The notes beneath the pieces were generated by a model, which saw nothing but the letters and a program-made list of their open reading frames with translations, searched no databases and was not told the origin of the DNA. This document shows positions 1-16,500 of a stretch of 64,000 nucleotides of DNA, piece by piece; the first letter of the stretch is position 1, and every line of letters starts with the position of its first letter. The stretch spans positions 558,001 to 622,000 of the forward strand of contig CAJNOI010000018.1 of assembly GCA_905250115.1 (NCBI GenBank). The letters run 5' to 3'. This DNA is from Adineta steineri. Taxonomy: Eukaryota > Rotifera > Eurotatoria > Adinetida > Adinetidae. The position numbers and the translations under genes are program-made.

Positions 1-522
1 GAAAATGAATATATCAAACGTCATTTGATCGTATATATTCATTTCTGTTTTCTTAATCTAAATGATCTCTACTATATGAGGAAATGGTTCGATGATAGTA
101 TCGATAGGATACTCAATCATCAGTATATGTAAGTCGATGAATCGATATTACAATAAAAATAATATTTTCCTAGTTTTGCTAAAGAACAGAGAAGACATAA
201 GTGTGTCTCTGATATATGAGAATTATCTAACTACTTAGAGAGATTAAAGTGAATCTACACAGAATAGATGACAGTTTCATAGAAGAAAATAAGTGCCATT
301 CTCTATAATGTTTATAGATAAACTTTCAAAAGGCATGTGTTTTGCATAACTGATAGTTATATGTCAAGTTCTCATAAGAACGAATACTAACTCCATCTAT
401 CATTTTCTATAGGAAACAAAAATAGAGGTATTGACATAGTTATAGTGTTAGATGATAGTTCATAATGTTGTTTAAAAAATATATCAAATGACAAAATAAA
501 ACATAATCCCTATTAGATTAAA
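1..522. other. Non-coding leader region
   Basis: AT-rich sequence with no open frame that resembles a protein. It should hold the promoter and 5' UTR of the TMEM231 gene that starts at 523; no clear TATA box or initiator stands out. Confidence 0.5.
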
Positions 523-1440
523 ATGGTTTTATATAAAGTTCATTCTCAAGAACATCGTGTTCGTTATTTTGCTCGTCCATGTTCAAGTGCATTCCTATTT
601 CAAATAGTTTGTATTATTTTTACAATATTACCACCATTATTTACTAGTTATTTTACAAGTGGATTTTATTATAAAGAATTAAGCTATAGTGAACAACCTA
701 GTGTATCATTTAATGGAAAATATGAGATATTTATTGATTCTTCTTCAACATCTCTTTTTTCTTCATCTGATGCATTTCTAAACGGAAAATTAATATCAAG
801 CTATAGATCAAGTACACTTCGAACAAGTATTCCACGCGATATAGATGGCGATGGTCTTATTGATCAATTTACAATTACGTTAAATATAATTTTATTAGAA
901 TCTATAGCTAGTACAACTACTAATCTTTGGCTTCAATTTCAATATGCACTCAGTCGATATCCATTACTTAACATGGAAGCACTCGGTGTAATTCTACTTA
1001 AAGCTCCATCATCATTAAAGGATAATAGTACGGTAACTATTTATGGACAACTTCGTCTTCAACAACGACAACCATTATCAAGTAATTCAGACTATTCATC
1101 TATTCAAGGTTCAATTATTAATTATGGAACATATTCAACTGTACCATCGTTTGATGACATTCTAAATAATTATACATCTCGTAATTATTATACAACATTT
1201 GATCAACAATATGTTCAATGGTCATCAATACCCTCGACACAACAACAATTAACAATTAAAATTATTGTTAACAATGATTTACAATCAATTCGTTATATAC
1301 CAAATTATTGGAAAGAATTTCGTTGGGCATGGATACAATATATTACTGCTTTAATACCATTTTTTTACATAATTAATAAAGTAAAAGAATTTGTATTTAG
1401 TAATGGACTTGTACGAACTGTTGTTCATAAATCTTCTTAG
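523..1440 (+). CDS. TMEM231: TMEM231-like ciliary transition-zone membrane protein
   Basis: A single uninterrupted frame of 305 residues, the usual length for TMEM231. In known animals TMEM231 sits in the MKS/B9 complex of the ciliary transition zone and helps control which membrane proteins enter the cilium. Recognised from the N-terminal pattern (MVLYKVHS, then R-Y-A-CS), a first membrane segment at about residues 22-45, the SY.EQP.V.F motif just after it, an Asp-rich loop (DIDGDGLIDQ), an LRLQQ.QPLS block in the middle, and a second membrane segment near the end (about 262-290) preceded by the YIPNYWKEFRWAW block. The topology is short cytosolic tails with a large lumenal or extracellular middle. 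There is no intron, although neighbouring genes have many. The start is the first ATG of the frame and matches family N-termini. Confidence 0.9.
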   Translation: MVLYKVHSQEHRVRYFARPCSSAFLFQIVCIIFTILPPLFTSYFTSGFYYKELSYSEQPSVSFNGKYEIFIDSSSTSLFSSSDAFLNGKLISSYRSSTLRTSIPRDIDGDGLIDQFTITLNIILLESIASTTTNLWLQFQYALSRYPLLNMEALGVILLKAPSSLKDNSTVTIYGQLRLQQRQPLSSNSDYSSIQGSIINYGTYSTVPSFDDILNNYTSRNYYTTFDQQYVQWSSIPSTQQQLTIKIIVNNDLQSIRYIPNYWKEFRWAWIQYITALIPFFYIINKVKEFVFSNGLVRTVVHKSS

Positions 1441-1842
1441 TTCTCATATTTCTATAATTGTCCTATGTAAAAGGTGCGGTAGTTAATTTCTTTTTCTTTT
1501 TTTGTATTGAAAGCATTTTAAATAAAACTTTGACTAATTATAAATCGATTAATAACGACATCTAGAGTATAAACAAAGTCGCAATAATAAATGACGTTGT
1601 TTGTATCCACTCAAAAATAAGGAAGTACGATCGAAGATTTAGGTCGATATAAACTAGATTAAAAACAATCAAAGATTAATATCATCTTCTTATTTATATA
1701 ATTTATCATACTATGATCATGTATTTTGAAAATTATAGATTTTCGTCATTTTTGAAAGCTGATGTAATCTGACGCAATAAATCTATATTTAGCTTGAATT
1801 TCTGTATGTTTTCTATTAGATTATTGTATATTGTTTTCAATA
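1441..1842. other. Intergenic spacer TMEM231-SARS1
   Basis: About 400 nt of AT-rich spacer. It must hold the TMEM231 polyadenylation region and the seryl-tRNA synthetase promoter. An AATAAA-like hexamer follows the TMEM231 stop (about 1520). Nothing else is recognisable. Confidence 0.4.
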
Positions 1843-3707
<1,865 letters not shown>

Positions 3708-3907
3708 TAAAATTATGAATAAATCTCTATTAAACAAGAACAGTTTTAATTTTTATTTTCATTGTTGTTTTATTTAATGTCATATCGTATTATATTTATT
3801 GCTTAATACTTCTAAATCGGAAAGAAAAAAAATAATATTTTTAAAATAAAAATGAACAAAACAGTAAATACTTCGTTTTTTTTGTTTGTTCTATAGAAAA
3901 GTAAATA

Positions 3908-4459
3908 ATGGGAACATCACTTCTTCGCTCACAAGTCTTAAAACATTATAAAAAGTTAATCCGTACTTCACAAGCCGTATTTCAAAATGATCCAACACGA
4001 ATAGCCAGTAAGTTCGTCTACAAGTAAGATTCTATTGTATATTTATTTTTGTTTAGGTATGACACAAGGCATACGAGAAAATTTTGCACATTATAAAAAT
4101 GTAACTGATGAAAAAACTATAAAAGAAGTAAATTTTAAAATTTGAATTATTAATATAAATTTTATTTTTTTAGTTAATTCGTGCAGCAAAAGATACAGAT
4201 AACTATCTTCGTCGAGAAGTATTACAAACAATACAAACTGATGAAAATACTTATCGTATGTTTGAGTTTAATTTTGATTTATGATAGATTTTTTTTGTTT
4301 GTTTAATTAGGTTTAGTTGTCAAACCTTATATGCTTTTCGATAATACAAGATTAATTCGTGTGTGTGAAGATGATGAAAAAGAACATCATGAACAAGAAG
4401 AAAAAGCTCGACAACAAGGACTAACACCGTGTGAATTAGCAGCACAAAAATTGAAATAA
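3908..4459 (+). CDS. LYRM7: LYRM7/MZM1-like complex III assembly factor
   Basis: Small four-exon gene (3908-4007, 4057-4127, 4174-4255, 4311-4459) encoding 133 residues. It resembles LYRM7 (yeast Mzm1), a mitochondrial matrix LYR-family chaperone that holds the Rieske iron-sulfur protein before it joins respiratory complex III. Support: the LLRSQVLKHYKKLIRTSQ.VF.ND start (family pattern VL.LFK.LHRTR..VF.ND), an internal I...F..YKN..D...I.ELI segment, and LRR.V.Q.IQTDENTYRLVVKPYM near the end. As in LYRM7, the LYR tripeptide itself is imperfect. About 30 residues rich in Glu, Lys and Gln follow the conserved region and have no counterpart in the human protein. It lies 200 nt after SARS1 on the same strand. 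The assignment to LYRM7 rather than another LYRM protein is good but not certain. Confidence 0.8.
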
Positions 4460-7400
4460 ATTCTGATAAAACAAATTTATGTAGACATTTAGAACCGACC
4501 TTAAACGAATGATCGAATAGAATTAGGGAGACAACAACAACAACAACAAAGAACTTGATTATCATTATGAGTGAAGACGCTGTTATAAAAAAAAAGCTTT
4601 TTTTTTCTGTTTATTAATATAGCATTAATGAAATAAAGACTATTTTTTCATTATTGTTTACTAAAATAAGTCACTATTATCGTAGACGCTAAATTTATCT
4701 CATTGGTTCTATCCAATGCATCTGTCAATCGGAACTACTACTAATGATTAACTTTAATTCTAATTCTTCTATTCAATGAATTTATTTTCTATATATATTG
4801 TCAATGAAATGATTGACAACAACAATATTTAATCAAGTGCTATTGTTAAAATCATCGACGATGAGTGATTGGAAAGCATAATTATATTAAATGGTATTTG
4901 AGAGTAGGGATATAAAGCTGAGTCTGCAGAGTTTTGCAGTAAACAGTATAAAAAAAATTCTATGACGACTCATGAATTTCACCAATCAGTAAAAATAATT
5001 TGATAGCATCTTCATCATCGTTTTAGTTAATCAAAAAACTATAAAACACATAATATATTTATACCTTTTTTTCTTTCGGGAGATATAATTCTTTCAATAC
5101 AACCTTGACACATCTATTCAATCATAAGGATAAAAATGATATAGATATGAACATGTATAAAAACATTGATATTTAACTGTCCTAATAAGAGATTTTACTT
5201 AGATAATACTCTTTATACTATCTATAAATTAATTCCCAATACTCCTATCCATCTAAATAACTAGTTATCAATTTTGATAGGATTACATCATTTATTACTT
5301 GAACTTCAGGTTACAATGATTGTACGCATTTATTGGAAAACGCACATACTCTTCAATAATTAATGATAGAAATCTATATTTAAAAACTATTTATAGACAA
5401 TTAAAATAGTCTTACGATATAAAGAAAAACATAGATTGAATTTTTTATTCCCGACATTTGTAATAATGAATCATTTACTTGTATTCCAGTCTGATATATA
5501 CAATATATTCGACAGCTGCAAAGAAGTGTATATCAAGATGGATTATAATAAAGAGCTTCTTCTCTCTCTAAGAATACTCATACACAGATGTGGATTGTGT
5601 TATTATTAGGATCTGACTAAATATAGTAAATCAATCGAACATGCTGTTGAAATATTGACAACTAACATCATTTTTTTCTCTCTTATTATTTCATGCACAC
5701 AAGAAGAAAAAAAAACTTCTTCTTTTTTTTTAAGTACATATGTATTCAATGATCGATCTGTCTACAAGACGTCCTTAGAGATTATGTCTTTTATGATGGA
5801 CATTATCTGTCTCATGAGAGATACGATTAAATATGACGATGATGATACATATATCATTTGTCAATCATATGAAATAAAAGAAACTCGTTTCATGTTATAA
5901 TTAAAATTATTTCATATCCTCTAATATATCTGATTTATAGTACATTTTATAGTAATAACATAATTAAAGAAGAATATACAAATAAGAAAAGAAGAAGTAT
6001 AATCTATCTAGGTAAAAAAAATAATAAGTTTTAGCACACTTGACCCTACTTCTTTCTTCATCATCTGTTCGAAAAATCAATCAATGATAGATACCCTAGG
6101 GGAAATCGATTATTTATTTATTTTTTCTTCTATCACACCTACCTTAAATCTTACTGTCAACAAGTACTCTTGACTTGATCGTTGTTCGTCCGATGCCCGA
6201 CGTCATAAATGGTATATGTATACATTGTCGGATGAAAAATCAATTGATTTTAACTCTTATCTTTATTGCATTCATATTCTTTTCTACTCCACCTTACTAC
6301 TACCGCCGATCATATTGGGAATTTTTCAAAGCTATACAAGAGTGTATTGTTGAGACATATCAAAATCATTGATTTTTATTTCGTAGTCTTGAACAGATGT
6401 ATATATGTATAAGTTTTAATACTTTTCCCATCATAATGTCTTCATTACATCGAATACTTATATTAGCCTTCGGGTTGAATAAGTACTGGCCATTATGAAT
6501 TGGAAAAAAAAGCTATCTCAATGATTGTATATATATATATTTCTGACATTCATTTGTAGTAAATATTACAAAAAAAAAAGTAAGTGATGATGTCGTTAAT
6601 TATTATAAACATAAAGGAAACTATGAGTATGTACTTTCATATTCCCGTTTTTGTGTGTGTGTATGTTTGTGGTAAAGCAATTGCTACCACTAAATACGAG
6701 TCGATGATGATGATTGAACAATAAAAAACAAAAATGATGTAATACTTACTAAATGTGTAATAATCAGTCATATACATTTATATTCGAATCTAATTCAGCA
6801 TGTGATCACAATGAAGTGAAGCGCAAATCACTAAATACAATCCTAACAGTTACAGATAACCGCTAATTAGTGGATAAGCTGTTACATCGTCGGATATTAT
6901 TATTATGCAAAAGATCGCGTTGTCAGTCGGCTGATTCCGTTTGATCACAACTAGATGGTATTAGTGTTAGACTTTTGCAACATAGAAAAAGGTATAAACA
7001 TTCTTCTCTCATTTCTTTTTTTTTTATATTGCATCTTATATGATGATCTTTTCACATTATTATTATTATCAATGTGTTTAAGAGGATTTATATAGGGAAA
7101 AAAACCTTGACATGTATAGAACTTCTTAGATTTGTTGTGTTTAAATAAACTACATACGCGAATGCGTGTTATTTGACAGGTTTCTTAGTGAAAAGATAAG
7201 AAGAAAGGAGCGATAGTTATTCGTACATATACATACTTGAGGCTAAACATGATATCAACAACTTCTTATCCTTCATTTAGATGGATGAAAACCCACAAGA
7301 GACTTTCAGTATTACACCTAGATAGTTCATTTTCTTCTAGAGTTTAATATAAATATTCTTTCAAAATTCTCAAGAGAACACTCGATCATTACATTAAGAA

Positions 7401-8400
7401 ATTATTTGTCGTTATGTCTTCGAGACTGGTCAGTATGTATATCAATAATTCAGTTTTTTCTCAGCATAAGAATGTTCATCGTTCTCTCTTTGTTGTATTA
7501 CACTCATCTTACTGATTACATTGACACGCTGTAATGCTGCTTCGTTGGTCAGTTAATTTCTTTTAACGAATTTCATTATATAGATGTTGTCACTTGGCAA
7601 GCTAATACAACATATTACAAGTTCTTTTTTTTTTGTTATTATTTGATTGTCTTGAACGATTAGTTTTTCTTTCATATCTAAATAACAACATAGCCAACAC
7701 ATCATCATGCATAAAGGTTATTCTTAGTCAATGATCGTTCATGTATGTGTTCGTGTATATTACGCAAAGAAGAAATAAATATCGTGCTTCATTGCTTAGG
7801 TTTTTTTAAATGTGTTTATATATTAAAGAATAAGCTTAGGTTTCTTTTTTGTATTAAGTGAATTTCTTACTTTTCATTTTCTCTATCTTAATCTATTGCT
7901 AAAATGATCAGATTAGTGTCACATATGCAAATAACGATATTGAAATATGTGATAGTTTAATATAATGACTTGATAGTTTCTTTTTCCTCAAGTAAAAAAG
8001 AATCGTAAGTTAAAAATGAGTTTCTTCCGTTACTTTGTCAAATTTTTTTTTGACTGAGACACGAGAACACACTACGGGAGACTGATGACTTTTATACGTA
8101 CATCCACCCATTGCGTCATTTTCACATGAGAAAGATATCTGGACGACGTGATGTTATTAACCTAGACGAAGATTCATGTTGTCGACTTCTTTCTAAGTTT
8201 GATCGATTAACGGTAATCACTTTGACGTTACCATGTTTTCTTTTTTTTTCTCCCCTCTTTACTCTCTATTAGATTATGATGCTCTTCACTCATCACCGTT
8301 CCTATTGATGAGATGCCTCTCTTAGTCATTTTTTTCCTCTTGTTGTTCATATTTTTTCATTATTTCTGTATTATAAGATAGAATGATGAAGAAGTCTCTT

Positions 8401-8427
8401 TTCTCTCTCTCTCTCCCTCCCTCTCTT
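8401..8427. repeat. CT-rich microsatellite
   Basis: A run of CTCTCT and CCCTC units within the gene desert. It is simple sequence with no sign of a gene. Confidence 0.7.
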
Positions 8428-10720
8428 TCGCACTCAACGGGAAATGAGAATTTGTGTGTATTCTATGTGCTGGACAGAAGAGAGAAAAGGAGAATTTATT
8501 AAATTCATGCTTCTCTTTTCATATAAGCTTACATGATGATGCATAGTCGGTGTGAGAATAAGAAGAAGCAGGAAGAAGCAAAGAAGAAGGAGAAGAAGAA
8601 CAGAGAAATGTCAGAGTTATGATAGTGAACATACGATGGTCGAGAAAGAAAGAAGAGCAATGGATATCTGGATAAATGTATTAGTAGTAATGATGATCGA
8701 ACTATGCCACTTTAGGCGGCGCGTCTGATCATCATCATCATCATCGTTATCATCATTGTTGTTTCTCATATTATTCGATCGTTTTCAATAATAAAAAAAA
8801 ACAAGACAAAGGTGAGACACGTGTGATTGTTACTTTTTTTCTCATGAGATCAATTGAATAGTAGGAAGTTGACATTGATTAAGTCGTATGCATATTATAT
8901 ATATATGTATATTTGATTTCAAAGCATCACTCACTAAGTATGAGAATTGCACGTATACATGATCGTTTGATGGTAAGCAAAACTGAATATAATCACATGC
9001 AGGAGTAAAAAGTAATAAGGCACATATATATTCAGATATGTTTTGATAAGAACAAAATGAAGTTAGGTTGAAAGAAGAAAATTCAATTCTATTCAATTTC
9101 GAAGGACATGCATAATCGAAGTAAGTTTATCATTGACAAATGTTAGGCATGCTGCTGGAGGATAAAGAAGGAAATTGCGAGGTAGAAGAAAAGAATAGAA
9201 CTGAAAGAGGAGAATATTGACCACTTAGCCTTGCTTGACTGATAGCCGACACAGTCGAGTAGTAAACAAGAGACACTCAAAAAGAAAATGATGACCATTA
9301 GAGATGCGCTATGCACGCTTCTAATTGAGTTCATTGAACGGAACTGAATTGAGATGATGATGAATATTGAGTATATAGGATAATCGTCATAAGACAACTA
9401 CCGGAAATTTCTTAAAGATGACTTGGTATCTATGTATATCTATCCGTTCTCTCTTTCGAGGTCATATGTCCGTAATTTCGGTCAAGATTTTTTTTACATC
9501 TCATCATTCATTGTACAACAAATACCCATCATCATTAATAAATTATGCGTCTGCGAACATTTGCTTATATATAGAAACATGTCATGTCACTCACTACTAC
9601 TAGCAACTAGCTCAATCACCATTGTCAATCAACAACCATAACGGATATGGAACATACGACTAAGCCAGTGTTGGCTAGTCATTTCCTTTTCGCTTCATCA
9701 CCATTCTTTCAACAACAAAAAAAAGAAGAGAACAATACAGCAGACATCATCTACTGCATTAACTCTTCCTATTTACTAATCATACCTCTATATTCATAGA
9801 AGCCCCTCATCCAACCGGAACAACTCACTCGGACGTATTGACCAACTACTAGTATTATCAATTTGTTGAAAAAAAACTCGGAAAAACTAAATGGCAATCT
9901 GTCCATGTATTTCATAGTATATGTTCTCAAATGAACAATTGTATAGTGTGCGTCACCTGCATCTATATACATGGGTACCATCAGACAGACAAATAGTCAT
10001 AGAAAAATAAGGAGACAATTAGTTAGATCGAAATTATAACCATCATAATCTTCTCATGTTACTAATGATTATGTTATTCTTAATATAGTTTTGTTGTTAG
10101 TATTTTTCAAGCGGATTTTTGGCTTTAGTTTTGATGAAAGACAAATCTATAAGGCTTCTAAGTCACGTTTATTTTTTTTCATTTTAATGACCTTGTGTAT
10201 ATATGAATGAGCTTCAGATAATAATAATATGAATAACCAACTTCGTCAAATTTGTTTTTCATTCATTCATTCACCCCCACTATTGTCTCTCTTCTCGTCT
10301 TTCTCCATCCTTCACTCCAATTTGCACTTCACTCTTCATACAGTGATTCAAAGTCAATACATATATACATATGTGTATATATATATATACAATGACAACG
10401 GAGCACTGACCCAAACTATCGTATACCTGCTGTGTCCTATTCACTTGACCTTCATAACTGATGTATGATTTGTACAATCTCAATGTAGCAGTACCTGTTC
10501 GAATATATACATATGAGAATAATTGTCAATGAAAAAAAACAGAAGAAATTTTGAAATGAGACACACGTCATTCAAATTCTAGGAAGAATGAGGAGAAAGA
10601 GTAATTGTCGCTCGTTCATACAACGAGATTAGCCGATCGTCTTCATTGTCCTTGTAGTTTCATTGTCTTTTCCGCACGTTGTCTGTGTTCCATTGACGAC
10701 ATACACTATACATACATACC

Positions 10721-10738
10721 CACACACACACACACACA
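10721..10738. repeat. (CA)n microsatellite
   Basis: Nine CA units in a row in the desert upstream of the protocadherin. Confidence 0.8.
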
Positions 10739-12768
10739 AGTGAAATGTAGTAGATAATTCAATGTCAAATTAATAAACGAGTCAGAACCAGCCACTTTTT
10801 TTTATGTTCCTTATATTCCCGCTTGCTCTTGTCCTTTCTTTGGCATCCGCCACCGGCAGCTGCATTTGTTTCAAACTCACTGCATAATCTCATAAGAAAA
10901 AATAATAGTCGAGGGAAAAGCAACCGAGTATGAGAGTTGGGCTGTTTCCGTCAGAAGCCATTTATATTATGTGATGATAGTATGTAAGTAAGATTTTTCT
11001 TTTCTATTTTATATAGTTCTTTTTTTAAATTGACTTATAATTAATATTGTGCAGTTATAAACCATTTTCATAAAAAAAACTGACCTTGACAATAGAATAC
11101 ATCTTGTATTCTTAGACCATTTCTATGTAATATATATATATATACACAAATATTGATAAGATCAATATTAATTGTTATTCTTGTATTGTTTTGATAATGA
11201 TTTTTTGACTACTTTGTTTAATGGTAAGATGAAAAAGCATGATTTAAGTGAATAGTATACTTTTTAAATCAATTCTCGTTTGTTTACTTTACTTACAGGT
11301 AGAAAAACAAATATAAAAGATGAGATAGACGGATAGTTAATTCAAGATCAAACCGTGTCCTTAGGTCATAATATATATAGCGAGAGATAGATAGATATAT
11401 ATATATAGATATATGTATATGTACGGTCTAGCAAAATCTTTTCTTTGTCTATTATCTATATCGAAGTAGGCGTGTATTATTGAACATAGTTCGACCGTTC
11501 AACCGGAAGTCTCACTTACTTACACACTCATCTCGTTTTTTCTTCTGCTTATTTGAACCTCGACTCAACAATTGCCATTGCTCATCATCATTATTATTGT
11601 CTTCATCGGTATGTGCACATACGGATTTTGTCATCTAATAAAAGTGCACGCGTGCAAGCATTAGTCAAGTCGAAAATAATGATCAATCTTTGTAAAAGAA
11701 CATTTGGATGAGAGAAGGACGGCATGACTGACCAACTGAACAGCAGCCCTCTAATTGGAATTGAATTATTCTTTGATCGATTCACAGGGCGTGTATTTTT
11801 CAGTAAACATACTTAATCATCATCATCAATATTCATTTTCTATCTTTTCATTGTGGACTGTTCAGTTTGGTAGAAAATCAAAGTATGATGACTAACTGTC
11901 TATCTATCAGTTGATTTCTCTTTTTTTTTACATATATACTCCTATGTATATTCAAGGTCAGCTTTAGGTTAGTAATCGCGTGCTATTGTTTCTTTATGTG
12001 TGTATGCGTAAATTAGGCGTGAAAGATGTATCTCGTGTGAAAGTGAAATAATTCATCCCCATTGTATATGTGTATATATATATATATATGTATATATCTA
12101 TATCTATATGTGTCATATTGTCCCTGAACTTTAATTCGACCTATGGGAACATGTGTGTATCTAATACATGTATAAAACTCGAAATTAATAATTCGGACGT
12201 CATCATATCGCCTAGACAATATCGAATGTGTGCGTGTGTATGTGCGCCTACATGACTACATCATCTATTCTTAATCAAGCGATAAGCAATAGTAATTGCA
12301 TTGTTCATCTGAATATATAAATCTTCTACACATTAAACATTAAAAAAAAAGTAGAAAAAAAAAAGAAGAAGACGGTGACATCATTGAGTAGACAAGCATC
12401 ATTGTGTTGGCATTGACTTATTCTGGTAATTATAAGAGTGCGTGTGGTATCCTTGATCATTGTATGCCTCTTTTAAGTATACAATTACAACATTGTCTTC
12501 CGTTCCCTTTCCAATAAATAGAACTCTAAATTCATCTTTTGCATAATCACTCCACAGGAGTGTATATAAATATACAAACGAACTGAGAATGTCTATCCGT
12601 CTGTCTATCAGAGTTTATATGTCATAAGATTAACACCATCGATAATTCAATCCCATTTAAGAATTTGTTAATGGTAATATGGTGAGTTTAACACTGTTTG
12701 ACGTTTCATTTGTCACCATCAACATACATTCGTTGGCTACATAAAAATCAATCATGAGTGCATTGCCA

Positions 12769-12792
12769 TCGTCATCATCATCATCATCATCA
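12769..12792. repeat. (TCA)n microsatellite
   Basis: Trinucleotide run, mainly TCA, in the desert upstream of the protocadherin. Similar TCA runs occur near 8730. Confidence 0.8.
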
Positions 12793-13533
12793 ACGTATTA
12801 ATCCTTGTCTTGTCTTCATAACTACCGAACATACACACGCATACATACATACTCTCACAGGAAGATTCAGATGTGCATGCATTCATTCTTCCGGAAAGGA
12901 AGTCACTTTGTAGTAGTAGTACACAAGTTTGTATATATATATCTATCTTTCTCTAAATATATATACGTACATACATCATTTTCTTCTTTGTTCTTATACT
13001 TGTTTACAAGCGCCAAATGAGAAAAAGAAAGACATCATGGTAGTTGATGACCATTCACACTTGTAAGCTATCGGTCATTAATTCGAAAATTGGGTGGAGC
13101 GCTCAGCGACCGATTTGTGTACGCATATATAGACATTGAATCGATACAATCTCGCTGAGCAGCATCAGTAACGAGCGCAAAGAAGAAAAAAAAAATTGGT
13201 GCGTGACCAAGTTGTTCATTAAAATCTATAGTCATAAACACACTCTTAGTAAAATTTGTGCTCATATATATTCATCTATGTTATCTCTCGCCTCAATGTC
13301 TTCTTCATTTTTTCTTTCTCTTTCTTTCTCTTTGTATACAATTGAGTTGTTCTCTACTCTTGAGCACAATCAGCTTTTCTTTTTTTTAGCATTAACTAGA
13401 GAGACAAAGGTATAGCTTGATCTTTGTTCAAGTCTTAACTCATTAGAACAAGGATTAAATATGTGAAGCTGATGTTCGTTCATTCATTTCATTTACTTTT
13501 TTGTTTCTCTCTTTATCTAGATTTAATATAACA

Positions 13534-16500
13534 ATGTATGTTGTTATTCAATTTGTACTATTTTTCTTTATTCTTAAACCAATTTCAACAGCAATTCAAC
13601 GATTATCACCTATATCTCTTAAAGAACAAAGTTCAATTGGTACATCTATTTATGAATTAAATCGTGTTTATCCTTCATCATCAAATTCATTAAAATTTTC
13701 ATTTATATCAGATTCAAGTCCACATAATTCATTTTTTATGATTGATTCCCTAACAGGACGTATATCTATAAAACGTATGATTGATCGTGAAGAATTATGT
13801 CAAACACATATATGTAATTGTGAACGATGTATATTAACATTAGAAATAATAGCATCATCACAAACAATTGATATATTATCATTAGATATAACTATTGAAA
13901 ATATCAATGATAATCAACCAAAATTTCCTGTATCAACATTTCAAATACGTTTATCAGAAAATACTGATGTTAGTCATATATCATCATTTCCATCAGCAAC
14001 TGATCTTGATTATCAAGATCGTCTTGAATATCGTATTGTACCGTATGATGAAAGTACTGATGAAGATCTTATAAAAACATTTTCAATTGTTAATTTACAT
14101 ACAGAAAATCAACTTGGTTTACGTTTATTAAAATCACTTGATCGTGAAACAAGAAATTTTTATAAAATGAAAATTGTTGCAAGTGATGGCGAATTAACTG
14201 GAGTCTTATTACTTGATATACAAATACTTGATTCAAATGATAATGTTCCGAAATTTGAACATGATCAATATCATATAAAATTAAAAGAAAATATTCCGAT
14301 TGGGTCAGATATTCTTCATATACATGCATATGATAATGATGAAGGTTTAAATTCATTAATTAATTATACAATTGTAACAGATAATCCATTATCAACATTT
14401 CCATTTGAAATAAATATTACAACTGGTATTATTAAATTAATACAAGTATTAGATTATGAACATGAAACAAATTATCGTTTTAATGTTCGTGCACGTGACA
14501 ATGGACCAGATGCAATTAGTGTTTATACACAAATTCAAATTGATATACTTGATGTTAATGATTGTCCACCTGATATTGATTTTATTTTACCGGATACAGA
14601 TCCAAGTAAAATTGATCCACGTAAACATGTATTTTATATTGAAGAAGAACAAGCAATAAATACACGTTTATTTCATTTAAGTGTTAGTGATAAAGATTCA
14701 ATCAATGATAAAATTATATTAAAATTAACAACATATACAAATTTATTTCAATTAAATGAACAATTTAATGATCTATACAGTTTATCAATTATTGGAAGAC
14801 TTGATAGAGAACAACAAGAACAATATCGTTTAACATTTGAAGCTAGAGATCAAGGTTCACATATATATATAAATTTGTTTCTTAAATATCATTTTTTTTG
14901 TTTAGGTACTGGACCATCATTAACTACTCAAAAAGATATTACAATAGTTCTTCTTGATATAAATGATTCACCTCCAATACTTGATCCATATCCAAATCCA
15001 ATAAGTATCAATGAAAATAATCAATTTAATATTCAACTTATTCAATTTCATGCACAAGATTTCGATGCACCAAATACATCGAATAGTCTTTTAACTTATT
15101 CTCTTGTATTAACAAATAATTCTCGTTTATTTAAAATTAATTCAACAAATGGAATTCTTTCTACCGCAGATAATATTTCATTTGATTATGAATTAAAATC
15201 CAAGTATGATTTAATATTAAATATATCAGATCATGGTACACATCCAAAACGTCTTGAAACATTACATCCATTTATTGTTTATATCAATGATACCAATGAT
15301 AATAAACCAAAATTTGAAAAAGATTCCTATTTATTTCGTATACAAGAAAATGTTCCTATTGGAACATTAATTGGTCAAATAAAAGCGAATGATAATGATA
15401 CAAATACAACAATAAATTATGAATTAACATGTCTTGATGATCAAGATTTATTTGAAATCAATTTATTAAATGGACAATTACGTACCAAAGCTTTTCTTGA
15501 TTATGAAAATCAAACAATACATCGTTTATATATAACAGCGAAAGATAATGATTACCGTCATTCTGATCGTGTATTAGTAACAATTGAATTAATTGATATT
15601 AATGATAATACACCTATTATTGATTTACCATCAGCTATTTATATTCCAAGTGAATTAATATTAATAAATCAAACAAAATTAATACTTATTACAACAATAA
15701 ATGCACATGATCGTGATAGTGGAATGAATGGAAATTTAACGTATGATATTATTGATGGTAATCAAAATGATTATTTTCAAATAAATAAATTTAATGGAAC
15801 AATATATAGTCAATCAAATAATTTACCACAAGGACATCATCGTTTAATAATTAAAGTATGTGATCAAGGTGAAACAATATCAAAATGTTCAACGACAAAT
15901 ATTAATATTAAAATAGGAGAATATAGTGATAAATTATATTATACAACATCATTAAATTCTCAACAATTATCGGATAAAATTCATGAAAAAGACGATACAT
16001 CATCATCTGAACAAGAAATAATATTAACACGTGATATGATTCTTGTTGTTGTTATATCAACAATACTTACATTAGTATTTAGTATAACAATGGGTATTTT
16101 AATAGCTTTTTTTTGTAAACAAAAACGATGTAGACATTTACATCGAACATCATTAAAAAAACCATGTGAATTACTTCAATCAACTGATGCTGACAAACTT
16201 CTTACTGGGACAGCAACTATGAAAGTAAGTTATGTCATAGATTTATGTCTTTTAATTTTTTGTCGAAAGTTCATCTTTAATCTAACTGTGTGAATATTAT
16301 CATTTTAATCCCAATGTAGACAAATCCAGTCAAAAGGTTAGGAATACTATTTAACATTTTAAAACAAATAATCATCAATATAAAAAGAACTATACTTGAT
16401 TATGATTTATTATTTTGAATTACATAATTGTTCTTGTAAGAAATTAGCGAAATGTATCGTAAAGATTGTTGATGTATGACAATGGCTATAGTTAATTAAC

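Larger units (their letters stand above)
4460..13533. other. 9-kb gene desert upstream of the protocadherin
   Basis: No open frame here looks like a real protein; all are short and low in complexity. The region holds microsatellites (TA, CA, CT, TCA tracts) and long pyrimidine-rich stretches. This is very long compared with the 200-400 nt spacers of the preceding genes. It ends in the 5' flank of the protocadherin, where a pyrimidine tract plus TAG (ends at 13520) looks like a 3' splice site, so a non-coding first exon may lie somewhere in this interval. Confidence 0.6.

Noticed and set aside
5655-6372. Open frames of 65-81 codons in the first desert
   Set aside because: Low-complexity composition, no family resemblance, no splice partners.
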